Below are positions 17,371-25,172 of a stretch of 64,000 nt of DNA, piece after piece; positions within the stretch are counted from its first letter, which is position 1, and every line of letters starts with the position of its first letter. Under the pieces are notes generated by a model. That model was not told where the DNA came from. It saw only the letters and a program-made list of their open reading frames with translations, and did no database searches. The position numbers and the translations under genes were made by a program. The DNA is from Haloimpatiens massiliensis (GTDB taxonomy: Bacteria; Bacillota; Clostridia; Clostridiales; Clostridiaceae): positions 664,019-728,018 of the forward strand of contig NZ_LT854640.1 in assembly GCF_900184255.1 (NCBI RefSeq), read 5' to 3'.

Positions 17371-18849
17371 TTGGAAAACTTCGATATATATAAGGATATT
17401 GCTGAAAGAACCCAAGGGGATATATATGTAGGTGTAGTAGGGCCTGTAAGAACAGGTAAATCAACTTTTATTAAGAGGTTTATGGAACTGATGGTTTTAC
17501 CTAATATAACTAATCCTCATAAAAAGGGTAGAGCTAAAGATGAACTCCCTCAAAGTGGTTCAGGAAAGTCTATTCATACAATGGAGCCAAAATTTGTGCC
17601 TAATGAAGCAGTGGATATAAACATAAATGATAATACTAAATTTAAAGTAAGAATGGTGGATTGTGTAGGGTATATAGTAGATGGTGCATTAGGCTATATG
17701 GAAAACGAAACACCTAAGATGGTGACTACTCCATGGTATGATTATGAAATTCCTTTTGAGGAAGCAGCAGAAATTGGAACAAAAAAAGTTATAAATGAGC
17801 ACTCTACCATAGGATTGGTGGTAACTACTGATGGATCTATTACGGATATAACTAGAGAAGAATACGTAAAAGCAGAAGAAAGAGTAATAAATGAACTTAA
17901 ATCTATAAACAAGCCTTTTATAGTGGTTTTAAATACTAAAAATCCTTATGATCCTGGGACTATAGAATTGCGAAAAACATTAGAGGAAAAGTATGATGTC
18001 CCAATTCAAATAGTGGACGTATTGAATATGAAGGATGAAGACATAAAGAATATATTAGAAAGAGTATTAAAGGAATTCCCTGTAAAAGAAATAAATGTGG
18101 ATATGCCAGAATGGATAGAAAAATTGCAACCTAGTCATTGGTTAAAGATAAACTTTATAAATTTAGTAAAGGATATGTGTAAGAACATATATAAGATTAG
18201 AGATATTAGAAAATCTATATCGGATTTTAGTAAAATTGAGTTTTTAGATAGTTCTAATTTAATGGAAATAAATATGGGTGAAGGAACAGCTAGGCTAGAA
18301 TTGAATCCTAAAAGAGAGCTTTTTTATAAGATATTAGGAGAGAAGTGTAATAGAGATATAAAAGGTGAAAATGAATTATTGGATATAATAGGAGATTTAT
18401 ATAAAGCAAAAGTGGAATATGATAAAGTATCTGAAGCTCTTAATGATGTAAAAGAAACAGGTTACGGATTGGTTGCTCCTCAATTAGATGAAATGAAATT
18501 GGAGGAACCAGAAATTGTTCAACAAGGTGGCAGATATGGAGTTAAGTTAAAAGCTAGTGCACCATCCTTACATTTCATAAAAGCGGATATAAATACCGAA
18601 ATTTCGCCAATAATGGGTACGGAAAAACAAAGTGAGGAGTTAGTTAAGTCTATTCTAGAACAATTTGAAAGTGATCCTTCAAAAATATGGCAAAGTAATA
18701 TGTTTGGAAAATCCATAGAGGTACTTGTAAAAGATGGCCTTCAAAAAAAATTATATAAAATGCCGGAGGATGTACAGATGAAATTGCAGAAAACTTTAGA
18801 AAAGATAATAAATGAAGGAAATGGAAATTTAATATGTATAATATTATAA
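17371..18849 (+). CDS. spoIVA: Stage IV sporulation protein A (spore coat ATPase)
   Basis: ATPase that polymerises on the outer forespore membrane as the coat basement layer and is tethered by SpoVM, also encoded here. Walker A is GPVRTGKST, and the family motifs HTMEPKFVPNEAV and DCVGY follow. The C-terminus ends GNLICIIL, a hydrophobic tail typical of the family. TTG 17371 is chosen because GGGAGGG lies about 7 bases upstream and the protein then starts MENFDIYKDIAERTQGD and has 492 residues, the family length. ATG 17356 overlaps the ribosome site. Confidence 0.96.
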   Translation: MENFDIYKDIAERTQGDIYVGVVGPVRTGKSTFIKRFMELMVLPNITNPHKKGRAKDELPQSGSGKSIHTMEPKFVPNEAVDININDNTKFKVRMVDCVGYIVDGALGYMENETPKMVTTPWYDYEIPFEEAAEIGTKKVINEHSTIGLVVTTDGSITDITREEYVKAEERVINELKSINKPFIVVLNTKNPYDPGTIELRKTLEEKYDVPIQIVDVLNMKDEDIKNILERVLKEFPVKEINVDMPEWIEKLQPSHWLKINFINLVKDMCKNIYKIRDIRKSISDFSKIEFLDSSNLMEINMGEGTARLELNPKRELFYKILGEKCNRDIKGENELLDIIGDLYKAKVEYDKVSEALNDVKETGYGLVAPQLDEMKLEEPEIVQQGGRYGVKLKASAPSLHFIKADINTEISPIMGTEKQSEELVKSILEQFESDPSKIWQSNMFGKSIEVLVKDGLQKKLYKMPEDVQMKLQKTLEKIINEGNGNLICIIL

Positions 18850-18858
18850 AAATATTAA

Positions 18859-18890
18859 ACAGGCTGATTCAAATCAGCCTGTAATTTTAA
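18859..18890 (+). terminator. Terminator after spoIVA
   Basis: ACAGGCTGATT and ATCAGCCTGT form an about 10-bp stem with a 3-4-base loop, followed by a weak T tract (AATTTTAAATTTT). It may also serve the reverse-strand micro-ORF at 18898. Confidence 0.75.
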
Positions 18891-18897
18891 ATTTTAC

Positions 18898-18972
18898 TTA
18901 AAAACAACAACAGCATATTATTAAAATAAATATTATGAACCATATGCAACAACCATATCCATACCAGAACAT
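18898..18972 (-). CDS. Cys-rich 24-residue hydrophobic micro-protein
   Basis: Micro-ORF starting MFWYGYGCCIWF, with a hydrophobic middle (IIFILII) and an ending of four cysteines plus Phe. A perfect AAGGAGAG ribosome site lies 6 bases before the ATG. Its make-up (Tyr/Gly/Trp start, then a membrane stretch) recalls the tiny YjcZ-type sporulation proteins, but I do not see enough for a family assignment. It lies convergently beside spoIVA. The ribosome site can pair with CTCTCCTT in its own leader (see the hairpin at 18979-19013). Confidence 0.55.
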   Translation of the reverse strand: MFWYGYGCCIWFIIFILIICCCCF

Positions 18973-18978
18973 ATGCAG

Positions 18979-19013
18979 CTCTCCTTTCTTTAATTTTTAT
19001 AAAATAAGGAGAG
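18979..19013 (-). promoter_or_regulatory. Hairpin masking the ribosome site of the micro-ORF
   Basis: CTCTCCTT (18979-18986) and AAGGAGAG (19006-19013) on the plus strand are perfect complements. On the minus-strand transcript the ribosome site would be paired with the upstream CTCTCCTT, giving an 8-bp stem. This could be translational control, or a terminator-like fold. The function is inferred. Confidence 0.4.
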
Positions 19014-19059
19014 AAAGATTTCCTCAATACATTCTATTATAAATATAGTTGTTTTGTTA

Positions 19060-19914
19060 CTAAGAGTCTTTTTTATTAATTTTTTGAGTGTTTTCTCTTT
19101 CTTCAAGAAGAGATTTTATTTTTAAATTATACTTATCTATAATAGAATTGATTTTTGAGTTGTGAATCTTTTCTAATTGCAAAATTTCTTTTTCTTTTTC
19201 TATAATGAGTCTATCTTTTAAGGATTCTAGAGTCTTTCTATTTTCATTGTTAACTATTTCTATATTTTTTTCTAAAGTAGATATTTGATAATCTTTTTTT
19301 AGTAGTATTTCTTTATTTTCAGAAGAAAGTTTTTCTAGGGAAGATTTTAAAGAAATATTATCATTTTTTAAATTATCTATATATTCCTTATCTTTTATAG
19401 ATTCTTCTGAAACTTTTTTTAAATGGTTTAATTGTTGGGAAAAATCATATAGCTTTTGATTATATTCTTTTATAAGAAGTTTATTACTATTATTAATATC
19501 TTCTAGAGAAGAAATTTTATTTAATAGCTCTTCTTTAGAAGATTTAATTAGTTCTAAATCATTACTTAGTTTATTGTTTTTATCTTGTGAACATTTCAAA
19601 TCTTCTCCTAACGAGAGTATTTTTTCTTCTTGGACTTTTAATTGATTCTCATATACTTCATTATTAGAATTTTTTATGTTATCTATCCTATGAGCTAAAT
19701 TAATATATATACTATTTATCCTAGATGTTAAATATTGTAGTTCAACAATGTCTTGAGCTACTTCAGGAGTAGATTTTTTTGTATTTTCCATTTCGTAAAT
19801 ATTCACAAGATTTTGCATGAAGTCTTTACCTTGCATGCCAGAATCTTTAATTATTTTAGTTAATTTTTGTTTTAATTCTTCATTTACCTTTACTCCAAAT
19901 GTTACATCGGCCAT
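19060..19914 (-). CDS. Ribbon-helix-helix-like / coiled-coil protein of unknown function
   Basis: Protein of 284 residues. The first 45 or so (ADVTFGVKVNEELKQKLTKI, then a short helix 'QGKDFMQNLVNIYEM') look like a ribbon-helix-helix DNA-binding unit. The remaining 200-odd residues are a long, charged Lys/Glu/Asn-rich coiled coil without breaks. This combination is reminiscent of KfrA-like or plasmid-type DNA-binding coiled coils, but I do not recognise a named family. The ATG follows AGAGGTGATTTAA. It is alone on this strand and flanked by repeats, which suggests accessory DNA. Confidence 0.7.
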   Translation of the reverse strand: MADVTFGVKVNEELKQKLTKIIKDSGMQGKDFMQNLVNIYEMENTKKSTPEVAQDIVELQYLTSRINSIYINLAHRIDNIKNSNNEVYENQLKVQEEKILSLGEDLKCSQDKNNKLSNDLELIKSSKEELLNKISSLEDINNSNKLLIKEYNQKLYDFSQQLNHLKKVSEESIKDKEYIDNLKNDNISLKSSLEKLSSENKEILLKKDYQISTLEKNIEIVNNENRKTLESLKDRLIIEKEKEILQLEKIHNSKINSIIDKYNLKIKSLLEERENTQKINKKDS

Positions 19915-20378
19915 TTAAATCACCTCTTTAGTTTATTACTGAACTTTCGCACATAATTTTGAAGATTTACATTATGTAAAGAGAAAAAATACAAGTATAA
20001 ATTTTAATGATTACACCTTTCTATTTATAACTAACTCAACTTTCGCACATAAAGTTCAAGCTCTACATTAGATTAATAAGGGTTTTAAATTTAAAAAATT
20101 CTTTGAGTTTTGTCCTTAACTCTTACTTCTTAGCTATTCCCTATTACTTACCTGCAAATTTTAAATTATAGTTAGTTTATAAAAGAGCTTTATTCTTCAT
20201 TTTAAATGTTATATCTTTTAACTGCGAAAGTTGAATAACTAAATAAAAAAAGGTAATTGTGATTTTATAACTACGAAGGTTGCATACTTAATAATTATAG
20301 CATAGTCATTGATGAATAATAACTAAATTACTTCAAATAATACTAATAGATACTAATATATTATTGGGAGGGATATAT
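19915..20378 (+). other. Repeat-bearing non-coding region
   Basis: No supported gene lies in these 464 bases. They hold the promoter side of the reverse coiled-coil gene, two direct copies of the unit ACTTTCGCACATAA...TACATTA (19943 and 20039), an inverted TGCGAAAGTTGA (20223) and a weaker inverted CTACGAAGGTTGCAT (20271). The last bases hold the ribosome site of the small gene at 20379. Confidence 0.6.
20037..20234. repeat. 198-base unit bounded by 12-bp inverted repeats
   Basis: TCAACTTTCGCA at 20037-20048 and TGCGAAAGTTGA at 20223-20234 are exact inverted copies and enclose about 174 non-coding, AT-rich bases. A related left end occurs at 19943 and another at 13390. The layout resembles a small non-autonomous (MITE-like) element, but I cannot show a target-site duplication. 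Confidence 0.4.
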
Positions 20379-20561
20379 ATGGATTTAAGCACAAAGGACG
20401 TATTGAAGAAGAAAATACTAGATGCGCAAGAAAATGTAAGAGATTATCAAATGCATTCTTATAATGTGCAGGATAAAGACGTAGCTTCTCTTTTTAAAGA
20501 ATTTGCGGAAGAATCTGCAATGCAAGCTAAAAGAATGCAAGAAGTATTAACTAAATTCTAG
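20379..20561 (+). CDS. Small helical protein, function unknown
   Basis: Sixty-residue, fully helical, charged protein (MDLSTKDVLKKKILDAQENV to VLTKF). The pattern of Glu, His and Gln spacing (QMHSYN, FAEESAMQAKRMQEV) faintly resembles ferritin-like helices, yet it is too short for a ferritin fold and I do not name a family. ATG 20379 lies 9 bases after GGGAGGG. It is followed after 80 bases by a holin-like gene. Confidence 0.65.
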   Translation: MDLSTKDVLKKKILDAQENVRDYQMHSYNVQDKDVASLFKEFAEESAMQAKRMQEVLTKF

Positions 20562-20643
20562 ATAGATATTGTAGGAATTTGTAACCGTTTTATAAAATTT
20601 TAAGTAAAATATAGTAAAGGAAAAATTTTAAGGAGATGGAAAT

Positions 20644-20880
20644 TTGAGTAGATTTAGAAATTATGGATTATGGCTTTCTATCTTTGCTTTTATTCCTTTA
20701 CTTTTAGAGGGTTTCGGGTTAGATGTGGTTCCTAAAAATTATAGTGAAATAGTTAATTCATTTTTGGGGATTTTAGTACTAGCAGGAATACTAAATAATC
20801 CTAGTACCCAAAACAAAGGATATCTTGATGATGAAATAGATGATGATGATCAAACTGGAAAAGAAGATTTAGATAAATAA
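20644..20880 (+). CDS. Phage-type holin-like membrane protein
   Basis: A 78-residue protein with two membrane stretches (NYGLWLSIFAFIPLLLEGFG and IVNSFLGILVLAGILNNPS) and an acidic tail. It matches the phi-LC3-type holin pattern: NxxLW start, a middle hydrophilic turn with Asn, then VLxxLGIxxNPST. TTG 20644 is used with AAGGAGATGG upstream. No endolysin or phage gene is near, so this is an isolated chromosomal holin. It may act in cell or mother-cell lysis, or be a phage relic. Confidence 0.75.
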   Translation: MSRFRNYGLWLSIFAFIPLLLEGFGLDVVPKNYSEIVNSFLGILVLAGILNNPSTQNKGYLDDEIDDDDQTGKEDLDK

Positions 20881-20895
20881 TAAATAAATTTTTAT

Positions 20896-20926
20896 AAGCT
20901 AAGTTAAATTTAACTTAGCTTTTTTT
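20896..20926 (+). terminator. Terminator after the holin-like gene
   Basis: AAGCTAAGTTAAA pairs with TTTAACTTAGCTT as one continuous palindrome, followed by a T run. Confidence 0.85.
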
Positions 20927-21028
20927 CATTTTATGATGTATTTATGATAAAAATATTGTAAAATAAATTTGTATAGAAGGAATTCTTTCAAAATACAATT
21001 TACAATTATATTTGGGGGGGAAAATATT

Positions 21029-22012
21029 ATGAAAAAAGTAGCAGTAGTATTTAATGGAGGAACTATATCAATGAAAGTGGATCCTAGAATCCAAGCAGCA
21101 GTTCCAACTTTAAGTGGAGATGAAATTCTTCACATGGTAACAGGTATTGAAGAACATGCAGAAATAGAGTCTTCAACATTTTCAAGCTTGCCAGGACCTC
21201 ATATGACACCTGAAAAGATGATGGAATTATCTAAATACGTTAGAAAACTTTTAGAAAGAGAAGAAATATGTGGAGTTGTTGTTACTCATGGAACAGATAC
21301 TTTAGAAGAAACAGCATATTTTTTAGATTTAACTATTAAAAGTGAAAAACCTGTGGTAGTTACAGGATCTATGAGAAATAGTTCAGAACTGGGATATGAC
21401 GGACCATCAAATTTAGCTGCTTCTATATGCACTATAATAAGTGAAGAGGCTAAAAATAAAGGTGTTATGGTATGTTTAAATGACGAACTTCATTGTGCAA
21501 GTGAAGTTACAAAGTCACATACAATGCATTTAAATACTTTTCAAACACCAGAGTTTGGTCCAATAGGTATTATAGACAGCAATAGAGCTATATTTTATAG
21601 GGATGCACTAAAGAAGCAATACATAAATACAGATGAAATAGAATCTAACGTAGATTTGATTAAAGCTGTAGCTGGTATGGATGGTAAACTTATAGATTTT
21701 TGCGTGGAAAAGGGATGCAAAGGTTTAGTAGTAGAAGGCATGGGAAGAGGAAATATTCCTCCTAAGATGGCTGAAGCTGTAGAAAGAGCTATTAAAAAAG
21801 GTGTAGCTGTAGTATTAGTTTCTAGATGCTTTAAAGGAAGAGTTATGGATTCCTACGGATATCCAGGTGGAGGAAAAATGCTTAGAAATATGGGAGTTAT
21901 ATTTGGAGATGATTTGCCAGGGCAAAAGGCTAGAATAAAATTAATATTAGCTCTAGGAAAAACGAATAATACCGATGAAATTAGAAATATTTTTGAGAAA
22001 GATTTATATTAA
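21029..22012 (+). CDS. L-asparaginase (type I-like)
   Basis: Hydrolyses L-asparagine to aspartate and ammonia. The N-terminal catalytic motif FNGGTISM and the second motif VVTHGTDTLEETAYFLD carry the two catalytic Thr residues and the Asp. VVTGSMRN follows. The C-terminal domain ends in a GRVMDSYGYPGGGKMLRNMG stretch. It has 327 residues and no signal peptide, so it is cytoplasmic. ATG 21029 follows GGGGGGG. An in-frame TTG at 20969 would add 20 residues that the family lacks. It is a single-gene unit. Confidence 0.9.
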   Translation: MKKVAVVFNGGTISMKVDPRIQAAVPTLSGDEILHMVTGIEEHAEIESSTFSSLPGPHMTPEKMMELSKYVRKLLEREEICGVVVTHGTDTLEETAYFLDLTIKSEKPVVVTGSMRNSSELGYDGPSNLAASICTIISEEAKNKGVMVCLNDELHCASEVTKSHTMHLNTFQTPEFGPIGIIDSNRAIFYRDALKKQYINTDEIESNVDLIKAVAGMDGKLIDFCVEKGCKGLVVEGMGRGNIPPKMAEAVERAIKKGVAVVLVSRCFKGRVMDSYGYPGGGKMLRNMGVIFGDDLPGQKARIKLILALGKTNNTDEIRNIFEKDLY

Positions 22013-22057
22013 TAGCGAATTATAAATAAATTTAAATAAAAAATATTCGTATTTTTA

Positions 22058-22086
22058 TTGACTAAATTAGTGTAAGATGATATTAT
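22058..22086 (+). promoter_or_regulatory. Promoter for the riboswitch-controlled permease gene
   Basis: TTGACT (22058-22063), a 17-base spacer, TATTAT (22081-22086). Transcription would start near 22093, about 150 bases before the guanine aptamer. Confidence 0.7.
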
Positions 22087-22241
22087 GTTCTTGTAAAGAT
22101 ATTGTAAATAAAATCTTTATTTTTATATGTATTTTTTATTCTAGATGAAATTTATATTATCTATAGACTTAGCTACTATATGTTTTATCTTCATATAGAT
22201 TCTTATATTACTGTAGATAGTCATGGAATAAATTATTATTA

Positions 22242-22388
22242 ACTCATATAATTCTGATAATATGGATCAGAAGTTTCTACCAGATACCGTAAATATCTGA
22301 CTATGAGCCAATCGATTAAAGTTACTTTATTTGTATATAAAAGTAGCCACTTAAAGATTGCTCATATCTTTAAGTAGCTACTTTTTTT
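22242..22388 (+). promoter_or_regulatory. Guanine riboswitch with terminator platform
   Basis: The aptamer (22242-22307) has the purine-riboswitch core: CTCATATAAT at the 5' side, the loop segments TATGGATC and GTTTCTACC, CCGTAAA, and GACTATGAG at the 3' side. The C in GACTATG, rather than T, indicates guanine specificity. P1 is CTCAT/ATGAG. A terminator follows at 22339-22388 (AAGTAGCCACTTAAAGAT with ATCTTTAAGTAGCTACTT, then T). TATGAGCCAATC (22302-22313) can instead pair with GATTGCTCATA (22356-22366), giving an antiterminator that competes with both. Guanine should therefore turn expression off. Confidence 0.93.
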
Positions 22389-22429
22389 ATTTGGAATTTA
22401 TAAATTAAAATTATTTAGGGGGTACAAAA

Positions 22430-23776
22430 ATGGAACAGTTTTTTAAACTAAAAGAGAATGGCACTGACGTGAAAAAAGAAGTCATAGCCGGAATAACTAC
22501 ATTTTTAACTATGGCATATATAATTGCTGTAAATCCTGGGATACTTAGTACTACAGGTATGCCAATGGGGGCATTGGTAACAGCAACATGCTTGACAGCT
22601 GGTGTTACTACTATCCTAATGGGGTTGTATGCAAATTTACCATTTGCTTTAGCTTCAGGTATGGGATTAAATGCTTTCTTTGCTTACACAGTATGTGGAA
22701 ACATGGGAATTGATTGGAAAGTAGCCTTAACAGCGGTATTCTTAGAAGGTATTATTTTTATTATTCTTTCATTGACAAAAGTTAGAGAAGCAGTGGTTAA
22801 TGCTATTCCAAATACTTTAAAGATAGCAGTTACTGGTGGTATAGGATTGTTTATAGCATTTATAGGATTTGCTAATGCAGGAATGGTTGTTAAAAATCCT
22901 AATACTTTTGTTTCCATAGGTAATTTTACAACTCCTACCGTACTAATAGCAGTAATAGGAATCATAGTAATAGTAACTCTTTCAAATAAGAATGTTAAAG
23001 GAGCTATACTATGGGGTATATTAATAAGTTCTGCTTGTGCTTGGATATATGCAGCGCTTCAACCTAAAGCAGCAGCTTACTATGGAATATCATCTTTCCC
23101 AAACAAAATATTTGCATTTCAATCTTTAAATGATATAGCATTTAAGTTGGATTTTAATGGTATAAATACGTTATCTTTTGCTACAGTAATGTTGACTTTC
23201 TTATTTGTTGATTTCTTTGATACTGTTGGAACTTTGGTAGGGGTTGCATCAAAAGTTGGTATGGTAGATAAGGAAGGAAAAGTACCAAGAGCAGGAAAAG
23301 CTTTACTTGTAGATTCTATAGGAACAACTTTTGGCGCATTATTAGGTACATCAACTGTAACTACTTATGTAGAGAGTTCAGCAGGAGTTGCAGAAGGAGG
23401 AAGAACAGGTCTTACATCTGTGGTAACAGGGATATTATTCTTACTAGCTATGTTTTTATCACCTTTATTTATAGCAATACCATCTTGTGCTACAGCACCT
23501 GCTTTGATAGTAGTAGGATTTTTCATGGTAGAAAATATAGTTAAAATAAACTTTACAGATTTTACAGAAGGAATTCCAGCATTTTTAACTATAGCATTAA
23601 TGCCACTAACCTACAGCATAGGAGATGGATTAACTATAGGCGTATTAGCTTATGTGATATTAAATGTTATAAATAATATATTTAATAAAGAAAATAAGAA
23701 AAAAATATCTGTTGTTATGTATATTCTTGCTATATTATTTATAGCTAAACTAATAGTTACTGGTATACATGTATAG
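22430..23776 (+). CDS. Purine permease (AzgA/PbuG-type NCS2 family)
   Basis: Membrane transporter of 448 residues with about 12-13 hydrophobic segments. It carries the AzgA-type start VKKEVIAGITTFLTMAYIIAVNP, FALASGMGLNAFFAY, and the DFFDTVGTLVGVASKVG motif of the substrate region. These place it among guanine/hypoxanthine permeases such as PbuG. The guanine riboswitch in its leader supports uptake of guanine or hypoxanthine. A GGGGG site precedes the ATG, and a terminator follows. Confidence 0.92.
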   Translation: MEQFFKLKENGTDVKKEVIAGITTFLTMAYIIAVNPGILSTTGMPMGALVTATCLTAGVTTILMGLYANLPFALASGMGLNAFFAYTVCGNMGIDWKVALTAVFLEGIIFIILSLTKVREAVVNAIPNTLKIAVTGGIGLFIAFIGFANAGMVVKNPNTFVSIGNFTTPTVLIAVIGIIVIVTLSNKNVKGAILWGILISSACAWIYAALQPKAAAYYGISSFPNKIFAFQSLNDIAFKLDFNGINTLSFATVMLTFLFVDFFDTVGTLVGVASKVGMVDKEGKVPRAGKALLVDSIGTTFGALLGTSTVTTYVESSAGVAEGGRTGLTSVVTGILFLLAMFLSPLFIAIPSCATAPALIVVGFFMVENIVKINFTDFTEGIPAFLTIALMPLTYSIGDGLTIGVLAYVILNVINNIFNKENKKKISVVMYILAILFIAKLIVTGIHV

Positions 23777-23804
23777 ATTACACTATAATTAATAAAAAAA
23801 TTGT

Positions 23805-23845
23805 AGTCACTACTAAAATTAAATTTTAGTAGTGACTTATTTATT
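23805..23845 (+). terminator. Terminator after the purine permease
   Basis: AGTCACTACTAAAATT (23805-23820) and AATTTTAGTAGTGACT (23822-23837) form a 16-bp perfect stem with a minimal loop, followed by TTATTTATTT. Confidence 0.85.
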
Positions 23846-23929
23846 TATAAAGATATAGACTCCACAGTATGTAACAGTTATTTGTGTATATGAATAAAAT
23901 AATAAAAAGTTATATATGGAGGAGTAGAA

Positions 23930-25081
23930 ATGAAAATAAATAATAGATTGTATAGAATAGGAAATTATCAATTTAAATCTATAGGTGAAATAAAAAAAGA
24001 ACTTATTGAAAAAGGAGAAGAAATAATAGATTTATCTATTGGAGATCCTGATTTGCCAGTACATGAAAACATAGTAAATTCTTTAATGGAAAATATTAAA
24101 ATTAAAGATTATAATAAGTACCCACCTTACGAAGGAGTAGAGAAGTTAAAAAAAACGGTTATAAAGTACTATAAAGAAGTGTATAATGTAGATTTGAATA
24201 CTGGAGAGGTTGCTATATTAATTGGCTCAAAAGAAGGAATAAGTAAAGTAATTCCCGCAGTTTGTGATGTGGGTGATAGTATGATAATAACTGATCCAGC
24301 TTATCCAGCATATTTAAATAACGCATATTTATGGGGAGTAATACCAGAGATAGTACCATTAAAAAGAAATATGGAGTATTTGCCAGATATAAGTTCCATT
24401 TCTAAAAATATAATTAATAAAAGCAAGTTGTTTATTATAAATTACCCTAATAATCCTACAGGAGCTTTGGCAAATGAGAATTTTTATAGAGAGTTAGTAA
24501 ATATGTGTTATAATAATAATATAGTATTGTGCAATGACAATGCCTATGGTGAGATAATTAAACAGGGAGAAAAAAATATAAGTTTATTACAATTTGATAA
24601 AGAAAAGCAGTGTATTGAATTTGGCACTATGTCTAAAACCTATAATATGACTGGTTTTAGAATAGCTTATGTTGTTGGAAATTCCAAAGTTATAAAAGAA
24701 CTTCTAAAGGTTAAAGCTGTTATGGACTCGGGGCAGTATGTTCCAATACAGTTAGCGGCAATAGAGGGATTTAAATTAAAGAGAGAATATATAGATAATA
24801 TGCGAAGAATTTACGATATAAGAAGAAAAACTGCTAAACAACTACTTGAAGCATATGATATAGAATACTATGATGGTAAAGGAACTTTTTATATATGGTG
24901 CCAAACTCCTAAAAATTACTCTACTTATGAATTTTGTAAGGAACTCATATATAAATGTAATTTAATAGTAACTCCAGGCTATGCTTTTGGAAATTTAGGT
25001 TATGATTATTTTAGAATAGCTCTAACGGAGAAAAAAGAAATTATAGAAAAAGGGTTCAAAAACTTAAAAAAATTGAAATAA
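23930..25081 (+). CDS. PLP-dependent aminotransferase (LL-diaminopimelate aminotransferase-like)
   Basis: Class I fold-type aminotransferase of 383 residues. Seen are DLSIGDPDLPV, KYPPYEGVEKLK, the NYPNNPTGA motif, NDNAYGEI, the PLP Lys at about residue 236 in TMSKTYNMTGFRIAYV, and FRIALT near the end. The SKTxNMTGxRI pattern and the N-terminal GDPD resemble LL-diaminopimelate or alanine/aspartate aminotransferases. It stands alone between terminators, so the context does not fix the substrate. ATG follows GGAGGAG. Confidence 0.85.
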   Translation: MKINNRLYRIGNYQFKSIGEIKKELIEKGEEIIDLSIGDPDLPVHENIVNSLMENIKIKDYNKYPPYEGVEKLKKTVIKYYKEVYNVDLNTGEVAILIGSKEGISKVIPAVCDVGDSMIITDPAYPAYLNNAYLWGVIPEIVPLKRNMEYLPDISSISKNIINKSKLFIINYPNNPTGALANENFYRELVNMCYNNNIVLCNDNAYGEIIKQGEKNISLLQFDKEKQCIEFGTMSKTYNMTGFRIAYVVGNSKVIKELLKVKAVMDSGQYVPIQLAAIEGFKLKREYIDNMRRIYDIRRKTAKQLLEAYDIEYYDGKGTFYIWCQTPKNYSTYEFCKELIYKCNLIVTPGYAFGNLGYDYFRIALTEKKEIIEKGFKNLKKLK

Positions 25082-25172
25082 ATTTAGGTATTTAATTTTT
25101 TACTTGAAATTTAAGGTTATATATATGTATAATAATTAGTATGAATTGATTACCAGCGGAAGGATGAATAAT

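Noticed and set aside
20037..20234. CRISPR-like array
   Set aside because: The repeats are few, unevenly spaced and partly inverted, and there are no spacers or cas genes.
22242..22307. Adenine riboswitch
   Set aside because: The specificity base in GACTATG is C, which indicates guanine, and the gene downstream is a guanine/hypoxanthine-type permease.
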